Shown: piece by piece, positions 43,230-54,534 of the stretch | Layout of the letters: the number at the start of each line of letters is the position of its first letter | Numbering within the stretch: position 1 is the first letter of the stretch | Assembly (NCBI RefSeq): GCF_037893015.1 | Contig: NC_133658.1 | Location: 889,135,592 to 889,199,591, forward strand | Source of the DNA: Macrotis lagotis | Lineage: Eukaryota > Chordata > Mammalia > Peramelemorphia > Peramelidae | Reading direction: 5' to 3' | DNA length: 64,000 nt | The notes under the pieces: model-generated | What the model saw: the letters and a program-made list of their open reading frames with translations, nothing else | Databases searched by the model: none | What the model was told of the DNA's origin: nothing | Made by a program: the position numbers and the translations under genes

Positions 43230-43620
43230 TCAGTCAGTTAATCCACAAGAATTTATTACTACTATTTGACTAGCATTATACTAAGCATATATATGAAGCA
43301 AATATAAGATGCAAAAGACAGTCTCCATCTTCAAGTACTTCACAATCTAATAGAAGACATTATATATAAAAGGGATTTGGAAAGAGCAAGAAGGAGTACA
43401 GACCCCCATAGAAACCTGGTGGCAAAGTCCAAAAAATGAGGAAACACAGTCAGGAGAGGAATGAACCATGGCCAGTCTGGGTCCTTCCCACAATTGAAAC
43501 TCTCAAAGGAAATTTCTGATGGGAGAAGGGGCATGGTAGGAAGATAAGGCAGGGTAGGAAGGGACCAGGTGATGAGAAGGCAGTTGATTCAGGGGAAGAA
43601 AGTTTTTAGGATCATAGATC
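43230..43620 (+). mobile_element. Old mid-length repeat fragment
   Basis: 'agtcagttaatccacaagaa', 'cttcaagtacttcacaatct' and 'gggaccaggtgatgagaagg' match the family order. Confidence 0.5.
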
Positions 43621-43784
43621 CAAAGATGGTAGCAGTCCCAGAGAGACTGTTATACAACTAAGGGACTCAGTCTGATAAGATCAGAAAATGCTATAGCTAT
43701 AAGGATTTCAGCAAAGTTTCTGATAACTGTCTTGTAATATCCCTGTAAATAAAGTAGAGAAGAAAGCATTTGGAGAAAGGGTGC

Positions 43785-43880
43785 TGTTGTGGGGATCTAC
43801 ACATCATCTTTCTTGATAGAATATAAATATTTTACCCCTGTACCACAAACAGTGTATGACACATAGTAGGAACTTAATGC
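43785..43880 (+). mobile_element. L2-like LINE end fragment
   Basis: 'ttgatagaatataaatattt' and 'gacacatagtaggaacttaa' form the L2-like 3' end. Confidence 0.5.
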
Positions 43881-44046
43881 ATGTTGACTCAGGGCAGCTA
43901 GGTGATGTAGTGGATAGAGCATCAGCCCTGGAATCAGAAGGATTGAGTTCAAATCCAGCCCCAGATACTTAATATTTACTTAGATGTGTAATCTTGTGCA
44001 AATCTCTTCTTTCCCCCCGCCCCCTAAAAAAGTATATGTTGACTCA
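43881..44046 (+). mobile_element. tRNA-derived SINE with 11-bp target duplication
   Basis: 'gcagctaggtgatgtagtgg', 'gagttcaaatccagccccag' and 'cttaatatttacttagatgt', with a C-rich then A-rich tail. Direct repeats atgttgactca lie at 43881-43891 and 44036-44046. Confidence 0.9.
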
Positions 44047-44168
44047 TTGTAGAGTCATAAAAATTTGGATTTCAAGGGACCTCAATGACTATTTGTTCCA
44101 AATCCTAGTTGAACAAGAATTCTTTCTATAATCTTGTCAACATTGACAACTTCTGATATGATAAGATC

Positions 44169-44344
44169 ATATGATCTTTTCTTTTTAGGTTTTTGCAAGG
44201 CAAATGGGGTTAAAGTGGCTTGCCCAAGGCCACACAGCTAGGTAATTATCAAGTGTCTGAGACCAGATTTGAACCCAGGTACTCCTGACTCCAGGGCCGG
44301 TGCTTTATCCACTGTGCCACCTAGCTACCCAATATGATCTTTTC
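44169..44344 (-). mobile_element. Young tRNA-derived SINE, antisense, 13-bp target duplication
   Basis: 'gcaaggcaaatggggttaaa', 'gcccaaggccacacagctag', 'cagatttgaacccaggtact' and 'ccactgtgccacctagctac'. Perfect repeats atatgatcttttc lie at 44169-44181 and 44332-44344. Confidence 0.94.
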
Positions 44345-44349
44345 CTGAA

Positions 44350-44720
44350 GAAAGAAGAGCTTCATTCCTACCCTATGACTTTTGGATGACTCTAATCTTG
44401 AGGAAGTTTAGCCGAACATGAAACCCAAACCGGCCCTTTCTCAATTTTCCTCAGTGCTCCTGGTTTATGCCTCAGAGGTCAAACAGAACAAAGCTAATTC
44501 AACCACCACACTATGGTTCTTCAGATACTTCAATAAAGGTTTCATGTGCCACCTGAGTCTTCTCTTCTCCAGATTAAAAATCTTAATATGATATGACTCA
44601 AGACTCCACCATTTTGGTTGCCCTCCATTGGGTATTCTGCAGCTTATCAAAGTCCTTCATAAATAGTGACTCCCAGAACTAGACCTGGTACCTTCAATGA
44701 GGGTGCAGCGTGTCTATCAC
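44350..44720 (-). mobile_element. CR1-like LINE 3' end, antisense
   Basis: 'tcttcagatacttcaataaa', 'gagtcttctcttctccagat', 'gccctccattgggtattctg' and 'cttatcaaagtccttcataa'. Confidence 0.65.
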
Positions 44721-45004
44721 CTTCCTCTTTCTAGAAGCAATGCCCATTTCATGAAGTCCTTAGTGGCATTAACTTGTGACTGCTACATCACACTCCTCAC
44801 TCTCATTGAGCTCACACAGTCCTGTAAAACCCTTGGAACTTCCCCCTTCCCAACATCTGCTAACCATGCATTCTTCTTCTTATACTTAGAAGGCTGATTG
44901 CTTATTGATTGGCTTGTAGTAATTTGGATGTTGAGGAATGTGTCATTGAGTGCCAACTTGAATGGAAGTCTCTAGGGACCCCAGATTTGATTATAGAATT
45001 CTAT

Positions 45005-45200
45005 TGTGAGAACTGAAAGCAGCTTTGTACATTATCTGGTTCAACCCCCTTATTGTACATATAAGGAAACTGAGACTGAGAAAAATGAAATAGTATGACC
45101 AAGTTCACAAAGGTAGTAATGAAAAAGAACCAGAATTTGAAGCTAGTCCCTTTGACTCCAGATCTAGTGTTTTAACACGGTGCCAGGCTGCATCTTATAA
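45005..45200 (-). mobile_element. MIR-like SINE
   Basis: 'tgagaactgaaagcagcttt', 'tacatataaggaaactgaga', 'cagaatttgaagctagtccc' and 'gtgccaggctgcatc'. Confidence 0.65.
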
Positions 45201-45234
45201 TTTAGTTTTCTGCCCGGGTGCCTATACTGTTCTT

Positions 45235-45400
45235 TTTATTTGAAATTCCCCCATCATCTTTACTGATCCAAATCCAACTTTAAGGTCAACCTCAAATTTC
45301 ACTACCTCTGTGAAGCCTTATCTGACTTCCAAACCAGAGTGCTATCTCCCTCCTCTGAGTTCCTCTGATCATGTCTAACTATAACCCCTCATATCTCATA
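45235..45400 (+). mobile_element. L2-like fragment
   Basis: 'tccaactttaaggtcaacct' and 'ctgtgaagccttatctgact' are L2-like 3' phrases. Confidence 0.5.
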
Positions 45401-45474
45401 TTACAAGGTTGAGGGAGTTTTCTCTCCTGGCAATTCCCCATATCAAAGAAATAATAGATCCGGTGTTTCTTTCC

Positions 45475-45665
45475 CTTCAGCTCCTTTCTCCATCTCTATG
45501 TCCCTCCTCTGTCTCTCTCTCCTCTCCTTTTTCTCCCCTTTTCTCTTTCCCCTCCCCTTCTTCCTTTCCTTATCTCCCTTTACTCCCTCTGTTTCCTTTA
45601 CTCGTTCCCTTTTACCTTCCCCTCCTTGCCATTCTCCTTACTGCCTCTTCTTTCCCTGCCTTCTT
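45475..45665. repeat. Pyrimidine-rich (CT/CCTT) stretch
   Basis: About 190 bases nearly without purines on the + strand. It explains the Ser/Pro/Leu-rich open frames, which are not genes. Confidence 0.9.
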
Positions 45666-46039
45666 CCTACTGGAAACTTAGGTTTAAAGACTTGTTTCCT
45701 ATCAAAGGGAGGGCTGATGGAGGTTTAATTTCCTTAATTATCAAAACTGATCTATATTTTATAAGAAAGGGCTATATTAAATATTATCAAAATAATTTAT
45801 CAAAATAAAAGTGCTTAGTACAATGCCTGAGACTTGGCAGCTGCTAGCTAACACTTATTCCTTTCCCCCCTTCCCTATCTGCAGGACTTTCTAAAGAAGA
45901 ATTATCCTGAATGACCATTATAAATTCATTCCAATATTCATTACCAACCTTTCTGGCAGATCTCTTATCATTGGTGTTTTGGGGAGCTACTTGGTTTTTA
46001 GAGAGGTTCAATAGGCCACAGTTGTAGAGATGCAGATCA

Positions 46040-46570
46040 CAGGAAATAACTTATGTTGGACATAAAGGTCGTGCCCTTTGGGCCAGGAAAGACTATGGAT
46101 ACAATGCCACCCTTGCACAATGGGTACTGTCTTGGCCGCTCCTTGGAGGGCTGCCCCTGTGGCATGTGTATTGGAGAGTACCTAGAGCCAGGTACTAACC
46201 ATTCCCCAAGGGCCACCCTTGATCAACCCACAATGGAAGGCATTCCAGGAGAGAAGGTCTCTTTTTCCTTTCCTCTTCTTTTTTGCAGGATGGGCACTTT
46301 CTTTCTTTAAGCTAGAACAATGTGCTCTGGCCTGTAATTATGGTTTCTATTCCATGTGGCTGGACTTGCTTGATTATAGGCTGGTTGGCTCTCCTGTTTG
46401 CTTTTCCTTTCACTCTTTCCCTGGGGTACCTCGCCTAGACCTTTGCTATTTATCCTGTCCTCAAGTTGCTTTTTTAATCTGGGAACTTTGCAGGACTGTG
46501 AAATAAAAACCCTAAGCTATTTCAATGCCAGGGCTAGTAGTGAGTTTTTCATCTTCAAGAGCTCTCAAAC
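46040..46570 (+). mobile_element. Possible solo LTR
   Basis: About 500 bases unlike the nearby SINEs, with AATAAA at 46502-46507 after 'gcaggactgtga' and a following 'ccctaagctatttc'. Starts with TG-rich sequence near 46051. No target duplication was identified, so the LTR call is weak. Confidence 0.3.
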
Positions 46571-46599
46571 TTTATTGGTGACACCAATTTCTCCTGCAA

Positions 46600-46830
46600 T
46601 GGTAGGGTAGGTGATAAGGCCTGGATCCATGACTTCCTTGGCATAGGTACTCCCAGATAAGGAAACTCTCTCCCAATGTAGGGTAGTACCTCCTCTGCCA
46701 CTTGTGATCTTAGAGACAGTAAGTAAATTTTAGGGATTTGCCCCAATGTAACATAGCATATGTCAGAGGTGGGATTTGAACTCAGGTCTTCTTGGCTTAG
46801 AGTTTGTCTCTCTAACCTAATATAACACTG
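46600..46830 (-). mobile_element. Old SINE remnant
   Basis: 'cagataaggaaactctctcc', 'ccacttgtgatcttagagac', 'gggatttgaactcaggtctt', in the same order as 6050 and 11725. Confidence 0.55.
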
Positions 46831-46834
46831 AATT

Positions 46835-47445
46835 ATAAGCACTATTTTTTTTGCAACAGGACAAATAATATGAAAATTGTCCCTAGGTTTAAAAAAATAA
46901 TTACTTCTTGATATCTTGTTTTCACATTGACTAAATTTTTCCTTCCTAAAGAGCCATGCCATATGGCAAAGTATTATTTTAACATAAAAAAGGAAAAGGA
47001 AAAAAAGAGGAAAAAATCAGCAAAATTGATATATACATTGAAAAAATCTAACAGTCAGCTATATTCCATATTGGTGGGTCTCCATCTCTGCAAAGGAGTT
47101 GGGGGACATCTCTTCTCATGTCTCTTCTTTGGAGCCATGCTATTTGTAATTTTACTCTATTAAATTGACTTTTAAAAATAAATTCATTTGTGTGTGTGTC
47201 TGTGACTGGGAAAGGGAGTTGGCAAAGAGAAGGGATGGGGACACACAAGTCCTGCAACTGAGCAGGGGATGTTCAGTGGGATTGGGGACTATATTCTTCA
47301 TTGTTGAAAGGCAAGCACTGAACTGTCAATTGCCTCTAAATTTCAGAGCCCTGGGAAAAATTCCAGGTGCCTCACCTTAATTACAGTTGTAGTTGAGATG
47401 CAAGGTTTACCAAAGAGTTATAGTCCCAGCCCAATACAGTTAAAT
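46835..47445. other. Intergenic stretch, no recognised feature
   Basis: A-rich and T-rich runs; a short GT run at about 47188-47200. No gene. Confidence 0.45.
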
Positions 47446-47449
47446 TCAA

Positions 47450-47850
47450 CAAATGTCACAGGGTTGTGAGAATCAAATGAGTTAACAGATGTAAAGTGCT
47501 TTGCAAACCTTAAGGCCCTATATAAATGCTGGCAATTACTATTACTACTGCTAGTGCTGCTACTATTAATTCCTTTCAATTCAGTAAGCATTTGCTAGTG
47601 TCTATTACATGTAAGGCACTGTGCTAGCCTTTGGGAGATACAGAAAGTTTAGACAATCTTTACTCTCAAAGAACACCAGATTCTTAAAGGACATAGCCCC
47701 ACATCCTAGCCCTGCACCTACTGTTTATGTGGCTTTGTCATGCTGTTCATGCTAGTCCTTAGTCTCCTCATCTGTAAAATAAAATAAGGGTAGACCAGAA
47801 CAACTCCAAGGCCCCTTCCAATTTCATTCTAAATCCTGTATTCCTAACAA
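47450..47850 (+). mobile_element. MIR tail pieces and start of the old mid-length repeat
   Basis: 'gaatcaaatgagttaacaga' and 'gtaaagtgctttgcaaacct' (MIR 3' part); 'tgtaaggcactgtgctagcc' (old repeat, about 47610); 'ctcctcatctgtaaaataaa' (MIR tail, about 47765). Confidence 0.6.
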
Positions 47851-47854
47851 GCTT

Positions 47855-48170
47855 ACAAACCAGTAGGGTTATTAAAAAAACAGTCCAGATATCCAGAGGG
47901 CTTTGTCCTGTAAGGCTGCATTCACACTGTCATTAATCCTTATTGATAGTTCAGCCTCTCTTTGTTCCTACCTTTCTAGCAGGAGCAAATGAACGATTAT
48001 AGATTCTTAGCTCCCCTTCCCCCTTTTTGTATACATATACTGCAAATTCAATTTAACAAATATTATTTGTGCAGAGACCTACCATGTGACCAGAGATTAT
48101 AAATATTAGGTATGACACTGATCTTACCCTCAAGGAACTTCCACTAATGACAATTAGATAATAATTGCTA
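47855..48170. other. Intergenic stretch, little recognised
   Basis: Only a weak phrase of the old mid-length repeat near 48125. Confidence 0.4.
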
Positions 48171-48174
48171 GGGG

Positions 48175-48340
48175 TTTATATAAGACTATAATGTTTACAA
48201 TGGGATTTTCATATATTATTTTATTTAAACTTCAAAACAATCCAGGGAGATAAGGTTATCCCTATTTCATAAATCTACAGAGGATAAACGATTCGCTAAG
48301 GGTCACACAAGTAGAATGTGAACTCACATAACAAGTCACT
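48175..48340 (-). mobile_element. MIR-like SINE remnant
   Basis: 'cattaatt'-poor start, then 'ttcaaaacaatccagggaga' and 'aagggtcacacaagtagaat'. Confidence 0.55.
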
Positions 48341-48344
48341 TAGT

Positions 48345-49315
48345 GAATTCATGAAGAGTTAGCCATGATTAAAATGGCTCAACAGCAACAGCTTTCTAAT
48401 TTCAAGTCCATTACAACTCCATGAACTGTCTAGCTGACTCAAGTACATAAGTTATCTATGATAGGAGAGAGGTGAATGAAATGAGATGTTTGGGAAGGGA
48501 GAGATCGCCTACTTGAGGAATGGGTGGGGAGAAGATCAGGGAAGTCTTTGGGAGAGGTGGCATCTGAGGCGGGCATGAGGGAAAGGAAGGTCATCAACAG
48601 TTAGGGAAAGGGTGAGTCCACTTGTAGTGTAGAGGTAAAGCAGGAACAAGGACATATAGACAGAAGAGTTCTGTACAAGAATGGGGGAGAGGGAATAGCC
48701 TCATCTGGCTAGATCAGAGAGTACCACAAGATGATTTATTCTGGAAGGTTGGAAACAGATTTTTGAAGGCACTGGAAACCAAAGTCAATCAGCTTTTTAT
48801 GATCTGATACCCTGGAGAGCTCCTAAAGGTTCTCATTCTTCATTCACTATTTTTTTTTATCTCTCATCTCTATAAATAGTTGGCTCCCTTAGCTTCCTTC
48901 AGAACACAATAACAATGTCACCTCCTACAGGTCACACAACCTTTCCCAGACCATTCAGCTGGTAGTATTTTAGTCCTCTTATAATAGCTTTATTTTTTTT
49001 TTAACTTTTGAGCTACATTGTTTTGATTTGATTGTTATACTTGAAAAAAGGCAGCTATGCAATAAGGGCCTTCTGAGCCTGTCTTGGAGGCAGGAAGAGA
49101 TGGGTTCAAATGGTCTCTGACAAATACTATGTGATCCCGGGCAAGTCCAACATTCTCCAGTGTGGTCTAAATCAGATTAAATGTAATTGGGAAATATTTT
49201 ACAAAATAAAAATATAATAGGATTGAGATAATGTTAACTTGTGGTTTTCTAAGTCAATATATATCTTACTCTATCCAGGGATCTTACCTGTGATCCCTGT
49301 GCTTCAGTTTCTATT
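48345..49315. other. Mostly unrecognised, with old repeat phrases
   Basis: 'cagggaagtctttgggagag' and 'ggaaggttggaaacagattt' (48535-48760) recall the old mid-length repeat; a weak sense MIR scrap lies near 49090-49150. No gene. Confidence 0.4.
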
Positions 49316-49316
49316 T

Positions 49317-49495
49317 AAATTTGATACTCCTGGGCAGCTAGGTGGCACAGTGGATAGAGCATTGGCCTTGGAGTCAGGAGTACCTGGATTCAAATCCAAC
49401 CTCAGACACTTAATAATTACCTAGCTGTGTGGCCTTGGGCAATCCACTTAATTCCATTTGCCTTGAAAAATCTAAAAAAAAATTTGATACTCCTG
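49317..49495 (+). mobile_element. Young tRNA-derived SINE with 16-bp target duplication
   Basis: 'gcagctaggtggcacagtgg', 'gattcaaatccaacctcaga', 'cacttaataattacctagct' and an A tail. Perfect repeats aaatttgatactcctg lie at 49317-49332 and 49480-49495. Confidence 0.95.
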
Positions 49496-49792
49496 CTCTA
49501 GACAATTCTTTAAAAATGAAAAAGGAGTCTCTGACCTGTGCTGATGGAAGGAATTTTCTCTTCTGGAAGTTCCTTAAAACAATGAAATCACATAAACAAT
49601 CTAAGAAAAATACACATTTGAATCCCCTCAGGAGAATATGTAGACCCTGAGAACAGGTACTATTGCTCTTTGTGTTTGTAGTACCTAGAACAGTGCCATC
49701 TGCCTCATAAATGATTAATGAATTAGTTGAAATAAATTTCAATAGGTTAATGACTTGAATTAGGAAGAATACTTGGACAACATCAATTAACC

Positions 49793-49910
49793 AATATGTA
49801 TATGTATATGTATATATATGTATATGTACATGTGTATGTATATGCATATATATGTGTGCATGAGAGTGTGCATGCATATGCATGTGTATGTATATATGTG
49901 TGTATATATA

Positions 49911-49951
<41 letters not shown>

Positions 49952-49958
49952 ATGCTCC
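49793..49958. repeat. TATG/TG/TA microsatellite
   Basis: About 165 bases of TATGTA, GTGTGT and TATATA units, with a pure TA part at about 49920-49942. Confidence 0.95.
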
Positions 49959-49959
49959 T

Positions 49960-50640
49960 ATTCCTTATCAGGCACTGTGCTTGGGGATCCTAAGATAAGA
50001 GGGGGAAAGTTCCAGCCCTTAAGGTGTTTGCAATTGAAGAGTACATGGATTAGAGAGGCATGAAATGGGGGCAAAATTGTGGATATGAACAGAGATAAGA
50101 GCCTGGAGAACACAATTGCAAAAACCCAAACCAAAAACCTAATCAATATTATAACAGTTAAGTAAGTCGAGTAACATGTCTCTAGAGAATAATCTCAGAT
50201 GCTCCCATCTTCCCTTTCAGTTTCTTAAGAATAAGCCAGAGTGATGCAGAGGCCAGGCAGTGACAAAACATGCTTTGCCATTCTCTTAAAAGGGCCTGGG
50301 AAAGAGCTACCCATTTTCTGTGATCTATAATTTACTTGCAAATCATATGGGTAAATATGGGTACAGCTTCTAACAGAGCACCACATCAAGGATTCACAGG
50401 ATCATCTCATCTATTCCTGACTTGACAACAAATGCTACCATCTCATCATCTTTCCCCTTTATCTAAGCCAATAGAGGATGGAATGACCCACACCCCCAAA
50501 TCTCCCCAGACTCCTCTTGTTTTTTGAGAGCGTATGTTTCAGACCTTCCAAATAAATGAATTATCAGTTTGGTTTTGACCCAGTTATAGAGGTTTTTTCA
50601 AAACAGAATTCTAAACTCCTTGAATGTCAGAACTGAAATG
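49960..50640. other. Intergenic stretch, little recognised
   Basis: The first part ('atcaggcactgtgcttgggg', 'cccttaaggtgtttgcaatt') is an old mid-length repeat start; the rest is unrecognised. Confidence 0.45.
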
Positions 50641-50649
50641 CAGCTTTGC

Positions 50650-50905
50650 TATTCAGTCATTTTAGTCATCTCCAACTCTTTGTGACCCTATTTGGACTTC
50701 TCTTGGCAAAACTACTGGAGTGCTATTGCTATTCCTTTTCCAATTCATTTTACAGATAAGGAAACTGAAGTAAATGAAGTTAAAGTGACATGCCCAGGGT
50801 CACACAGCTAGTAAGTGTCTAACACTAGATTTGAACTCAGGAAGAGGAATCTTCCTGACACTAGTCAGAGAGCTCTCTGTACCATGGCACTACCTAGCTC
50901 TCCAT
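50650..50905 (-). mobile_element. Longer marsupial tRNA-SINE, antisense, full length
   Basis: 'tcatctccaactctttgtga', 'ccctatttggacttctcttg', 'cattttacagataaggaaac', 'gatttgaactcaggaagagg' and 'gcactacctagctctcc'. Confidence 0.9.
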
Positions 50906-50909
50906 TAGG

Positions 50910-51655
50910 GATATACAAATAGAAAAAAGGACAGGTATCATCCCCAAGGAACTCACAATCTATTGCTTATTTCCTATGGGACATTCTATCACTGAGCCAC
51001 CTAACAGGAAGACACATCCCTCTGAGACCCTCTAATTCTACCTCCTCCTTTTGGAGGAGGAAACTGAGAGTCAGAGTTGGTTAAGTGATTTGTGAATAGT
51101 TGCACAGCTATATCAACTAACCAACCAATCAAATAACAATCATCTGTTGTGTGCTGAGAAGCTTGGGTTACAAACATAAAATTTCCCACAAGAACTGATG
51201 AAATATATTTGGTTCTAGTTTGCATCAATTCACTAGTTGTATTTCTTTCCCCAAACATTAGTCCAGGTTTTTGGTTTGTTTGTTTTTTAAAATGATATAT
51301 GCCCTCTATAAAAATCCTCTGCTGTTTTATTGAGATAAAGAAGTGACTCTGGGTCCTTGAAGGCTAGAATGGCAGAATTCAAACACTGATAGATCCCATA
51401 GAGATGCAATATGTCAAATAGGGGTCCAGAGTAGCAGTTAAGTTTGGAGAGGCTAATTTACAGGTGGCCCAAAAGGTGATACATTATTGGCTTCAGCAAA
51501 TCTTGAAGACCGTCTGCCAAGAGGATGCCAACTGACAAAGTCATAGATCCTATAAGTACTAAATGGATGTATAAAAATTAAAAAAATAAAAGCATTTGGT
51601 TAACTATGGGTACATTATGTTAAACACTAGAGATACAAAGACTGTAAAGCAAACA
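50910..51655. other. Mostly unrecognised, with small MIR and repeat scraps
   Basis: A MIR-like antisense piece at about 51055-51110 and old-repeat phrases near 50930 and 51145. No gene. Confidence 0.4.
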
Positions 51656-51689
51656 AAGCAAAACCAAACAGTCCCAGTACTCTATCTGT

Positions 51690-51850
51690 TCACTGCATCT
51701 TCTGGCTGCCTAGGGAAGAGCAATACTAAGTTCAAATACTGCCTCAGAAATTTACTAGGTATGTCACTCTGGGCAAGAAATTTAGCCTCTTCCAGTCCTA
51801 ATTTCCTAATTTATAAAATGAAGGGTGGACCCCATGACCCGTAAGATCCC
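51690..51850 (+). mobile_element. MIR-like SINE, sense
   Basis: 'agttcaaatactgcctcaga', 'cactctgggcaagaaattta', 'cctaatttataaaatgaagg'. Confidence 0.65.
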
Positions 51851-51854
51851 CTTC

Positions 51855-52110
51855 TTGGATAGCCAGATGTTGCAGTGGATAAAGAGCTGTGCCTGGGAGT
51901 CAGGAAGGCTCATTATCCTGAATTCAGATCTGATCTCAGACAGTTATTGGTTGTGTGATCTTGGGCAAGTCACTTAACTGTGTTTGACTCAGTTTCTTCA
52001 CCTGTAAAATGAACTGGAGAAGGAAAAGGCAAACCACTCCAGTATCATGATCAAGAAAACTGTCAATGGGGTCAAGAAGCTGGATGTGACTATGACACAA
52101 CAAGTTCCCC
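51855..52110 (+). mobile_element. Longer marsupial tRNA-SINE, full length
   Basis: 'ccagatgttgcagtggataa', 'gatctgatctcagacagtta', 'gtttcttcacctgtaaaatg' and 'caaaccactccagtatcatg'. It ends 'tatgacacaacaag'. Confidence 0.87.
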
Positions 52111-52114
52111 TTTT

Positions 52115-52485
52115 AGTTCTCTATGATCCTAGGAAACTGTCACCTTTAAAAAATTAATTAGCTTTAGAATTCAAATTGAGCAGAAGTCAAGTCAGTCTGG
52201 TAGCTCAATCTGTGACTGCTAGGAACTGCTATTTGGGAAGGAAAGGGAGGCCACCCAAGTGCACCAGAAGTCTTTCTTCATTAGCCCAGTATTGTAGAAT
52301 GTCACAGTCAGTAATCATATCAGGTTTCCAGCTACTAAATTCTTAGCATAACCTTGTTTGCCAGGGTCCTCTATTATAAAAAAGAAAATATGCACAGACA
52401 AAAACCTGCTGAGATCCTTGAAAGACACTGGCAAGATCTGAACTGGGTTTCTGTGTGTGTATGAGCTTTTATTTTTTTAAAAAAT
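52115..52485. other. Intergenic stretch, no recognised feature
   Basis: No SINE or LINE phrase and no gene. Confidence 0.5.
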
Positions 52486-52489
52486 ATTT

Positions 52490-52640
52490 TGGAGTTTTTT
52501 TTGATAAGGTAATGGGATTAAGTGACTTGCCTAAGGTCACACAGCTAGATAATTATTAAATGTCTGATTTTGGATTTGAACTCAAGTCCTCCTGACTCCA
52601 GAGCTGGTACTCTATACTTCGCCACCTAGCTGCCCCCCCC
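52490..52640 (-). mobile_element. tRNA-derived SINE, antisense
   Basis: T tail, 'taatgggattaagtgacttg', 'cctaaggtcacacagctaga', 'ggatttgaactcaagtcctc' and 'cgccacctagctgcccc'. Confidence 0.88.
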
Positions 52641-52644
52641 ACTA

Positions 52645-53490
52645 TTAGCATTTAAAAGTGACTATCAAGTAGATTGATAGGTAAGTTAACAGTCTAATAT
52701 GTTACTCATACAGCATGGTGGTTCCAGAATTATTCCAATTATTTTTTCAAGCTATTTGAATAATTAAAACACAGTTTCATCTTTTTTAAAAAAACAAAAA
52801 CATTGTTGCATTGCTCCTGATATGAATTTGTGCCATGCTGAGAAGAGAGGGAGATTGGCAATGCCACCATTGCTTCTTAAGAATATTCTCTGGCTCCTGA
52901 AACTTTTCTTATTCAATATTCTTTTCCTTCTTCCTGCTCCTGCCCACCCTTGCTGAAAGGCCTCTGGGTTCATAAAACAACAAAATTATACTTTAAGCCC
53001 AGAAGAATCAAGAGACCTCAGTAGCAGCTCATTTCCTTTGCCTCTGAGCATACTGGCTGTAGACAAACTGATAAGATGGATAGTCTTAATCAGGATTTTG
53101 TATTTAGCTAAAGCACACACCCAAATCTCTCTCTGTCTGACACAGACACAGAGGCCCTTCCTTATCTCTTTCTTATTCACACCAGTGTGGGACCAAGAGG
53201 AACACACTGGGGACTGTCAGTGAAGACAAAAGGTAGACTTTGCTTGGCATCTGTGTCCCTGCATTGAGGGAGCCAAAGTGATGGGCTGAGGGACAGAGAT
53301 GGTACTGTAGGGAAAGGGAAAACTTGACAATTGGAGTCATAGAACCTTGTTTCACCTTCCAGATCCAGATCCAGTTCAATCCCTGCCACATACTACTTGT
53401 GTGAACTTTGTCTATTTGCTTTACATCTCTGGGCCTCAGTTTCCTCATCTGTAAAATTCAGGCGCTGGACTAGATAACTTCCATAGTGAT
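52645..53490. other. Intergenic stretch, little recognised
   Basis: A weak MIR tail at about 53420-53470 ('gcctcagtttcctcatctg'). The open frames at 53173-53448 (-) have no family features. Confidence 0.45.
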
Positions 53491-53671
53491 TTCCTATTCT
53501 TTTTTTTAGGATTTTTGCAAGGCAAATGGGGTTAAGTGGCTTGCCTAAGGGCCACACAGCTAGGTAATTATTAAATGTCTGAGGTCAGATTTGAACTCAG
53601 GTCCTCCTGACTCCAAGGCCGGTGCTCTATCCACTGCACCACCTAGCCACCCCCCATGGCTTCCTATTCTT
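53491..53671 (-). mobile_element. Young tRNA-derived SINE, antisense, 11-bp target duplication
   Basis: 'gcaaggcaaatggggttaag', 'gccacacagctaggtaatta', 'cagatttgaactcaggtcct' and 'ctatccactgcaccacctag'. Repeats ttcctattctt lie at 53491-53501 and 53661-53671. Confidence 0.92.
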
Positions 53672-53808
53672 ATTTGCAAGGCAATGGAATTGAGTGACTC
53701 ACCCAAGATCACACAGCTAGGTAATCAGTAAATGTCTGGGGCTAGACTTGAACTCAGGTCCTCCCAACCCCAGGGCTGGTTCTCTATCCGCCGTGCCACC
53801 CATATGGT
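53672..53808 (-). mobile_element. Second tRNA-derived SINE, antisense, abutting the first
   Basis: 'tttgcaaggcaatggaattg', 'gatcacacagctaggtaatc', 'gacttgaactcaggtcctcc' and 'gtgccaccca'. It is older than its neighbour, whose insertion split this copy's tail. Confidence 0.88.
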
Positions 53809-53874
53809 AACTTCCAACTCTGGATATCGGGTCTGATGACTCTAAGGGAGGGTGAGCAATGAGCTAAGAGGATA

Positions 53875-53972
53875 CTCATTATTATTATTAATATAGATGT
53901 ATATGCATAGTGTTATATACTATATCATACATTAATATATATACACATATATACATACAAACACAAACATGT
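53875..53972. repeat. ATT and TA/CA simple repeats
   Basis: A short ATT run then irregular 'atatatacacatatatac' units. Confidence 0.8.
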
Positions 53973-54029
53973 GATTATAAAAATTTAAGAACAAAATCAG
54001 GGAGGAAATTTCATCCTATTCTTCTACAG

Positions 54030-54530
54030 TAATACCTGATATTTGTAGGGTGCCTTAAAGTTTGCAAAGTGGAACCACATATATTATTTCACTGAAACCT
54101 CATTATACCCTTAAAAGATAATTATAGGTATTATTTCCTCCATTTTACAGGTGAAGAAACTGAGGCTCATAAAACTGAAGGGATATGTTACAATGGTTAA
54201 AGGTGAGGACTGAGGTCAAAGATCAGATTTACATCCAGACTCCAAATGCAGAATTCATTATATTGTGCTCCCTCTCATAAAATGGGAATTGTCCTGGTAC
54301 AGATAGACCAAAGGGTTGGCAAGATTGCCTTTCTTCCTAACTGTCACACTAATTATGTTTATTAGTGAAATGTAGCTAGTGTGATCATGATCAATTTAGT
54401 TTTTCTATTATAGGTTTCCATTTCCTCATTTAGAAAATAGGGATAAAAATATGTACCCTTAGAACCTCCTAGACTTATTGTCAGGAAAGAACTTTGTAAA
54501 CCTTAAAACATTTCTTAGTGTGAATTGTTT
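54030..54530. mobile_element. MIR-like copies: antisense then sense tail
   Basis: Antisense: 'tttgtagggtgccttaaagt', 'ctccattttacaggtgaaga' and 'gatttacatccagactccaa' up to about 54275. Sense tail: 'tttcctcatttagaaaatag' and 'tttgtaaaccttaaaacatt' at about 54410-54515. Confidence 0.65.
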
Positions 54531-54534
54531 TCTG

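Noticed and set aside
45409-45728. Pro/Ser/Leu-rich frames
   Set aside because: They come from a pyrimidine-rich tract.
46555-46962. 135-residue open frame (-)
   Set aside because: Most of it is an antisense SINE remnant. No conserved domain is visible.
49410-49883. 157-residue open frame (-)
   Set aside because: It joins a TATG/TG microsatellite, unique sequence and an antisense SINE; no protein family features.
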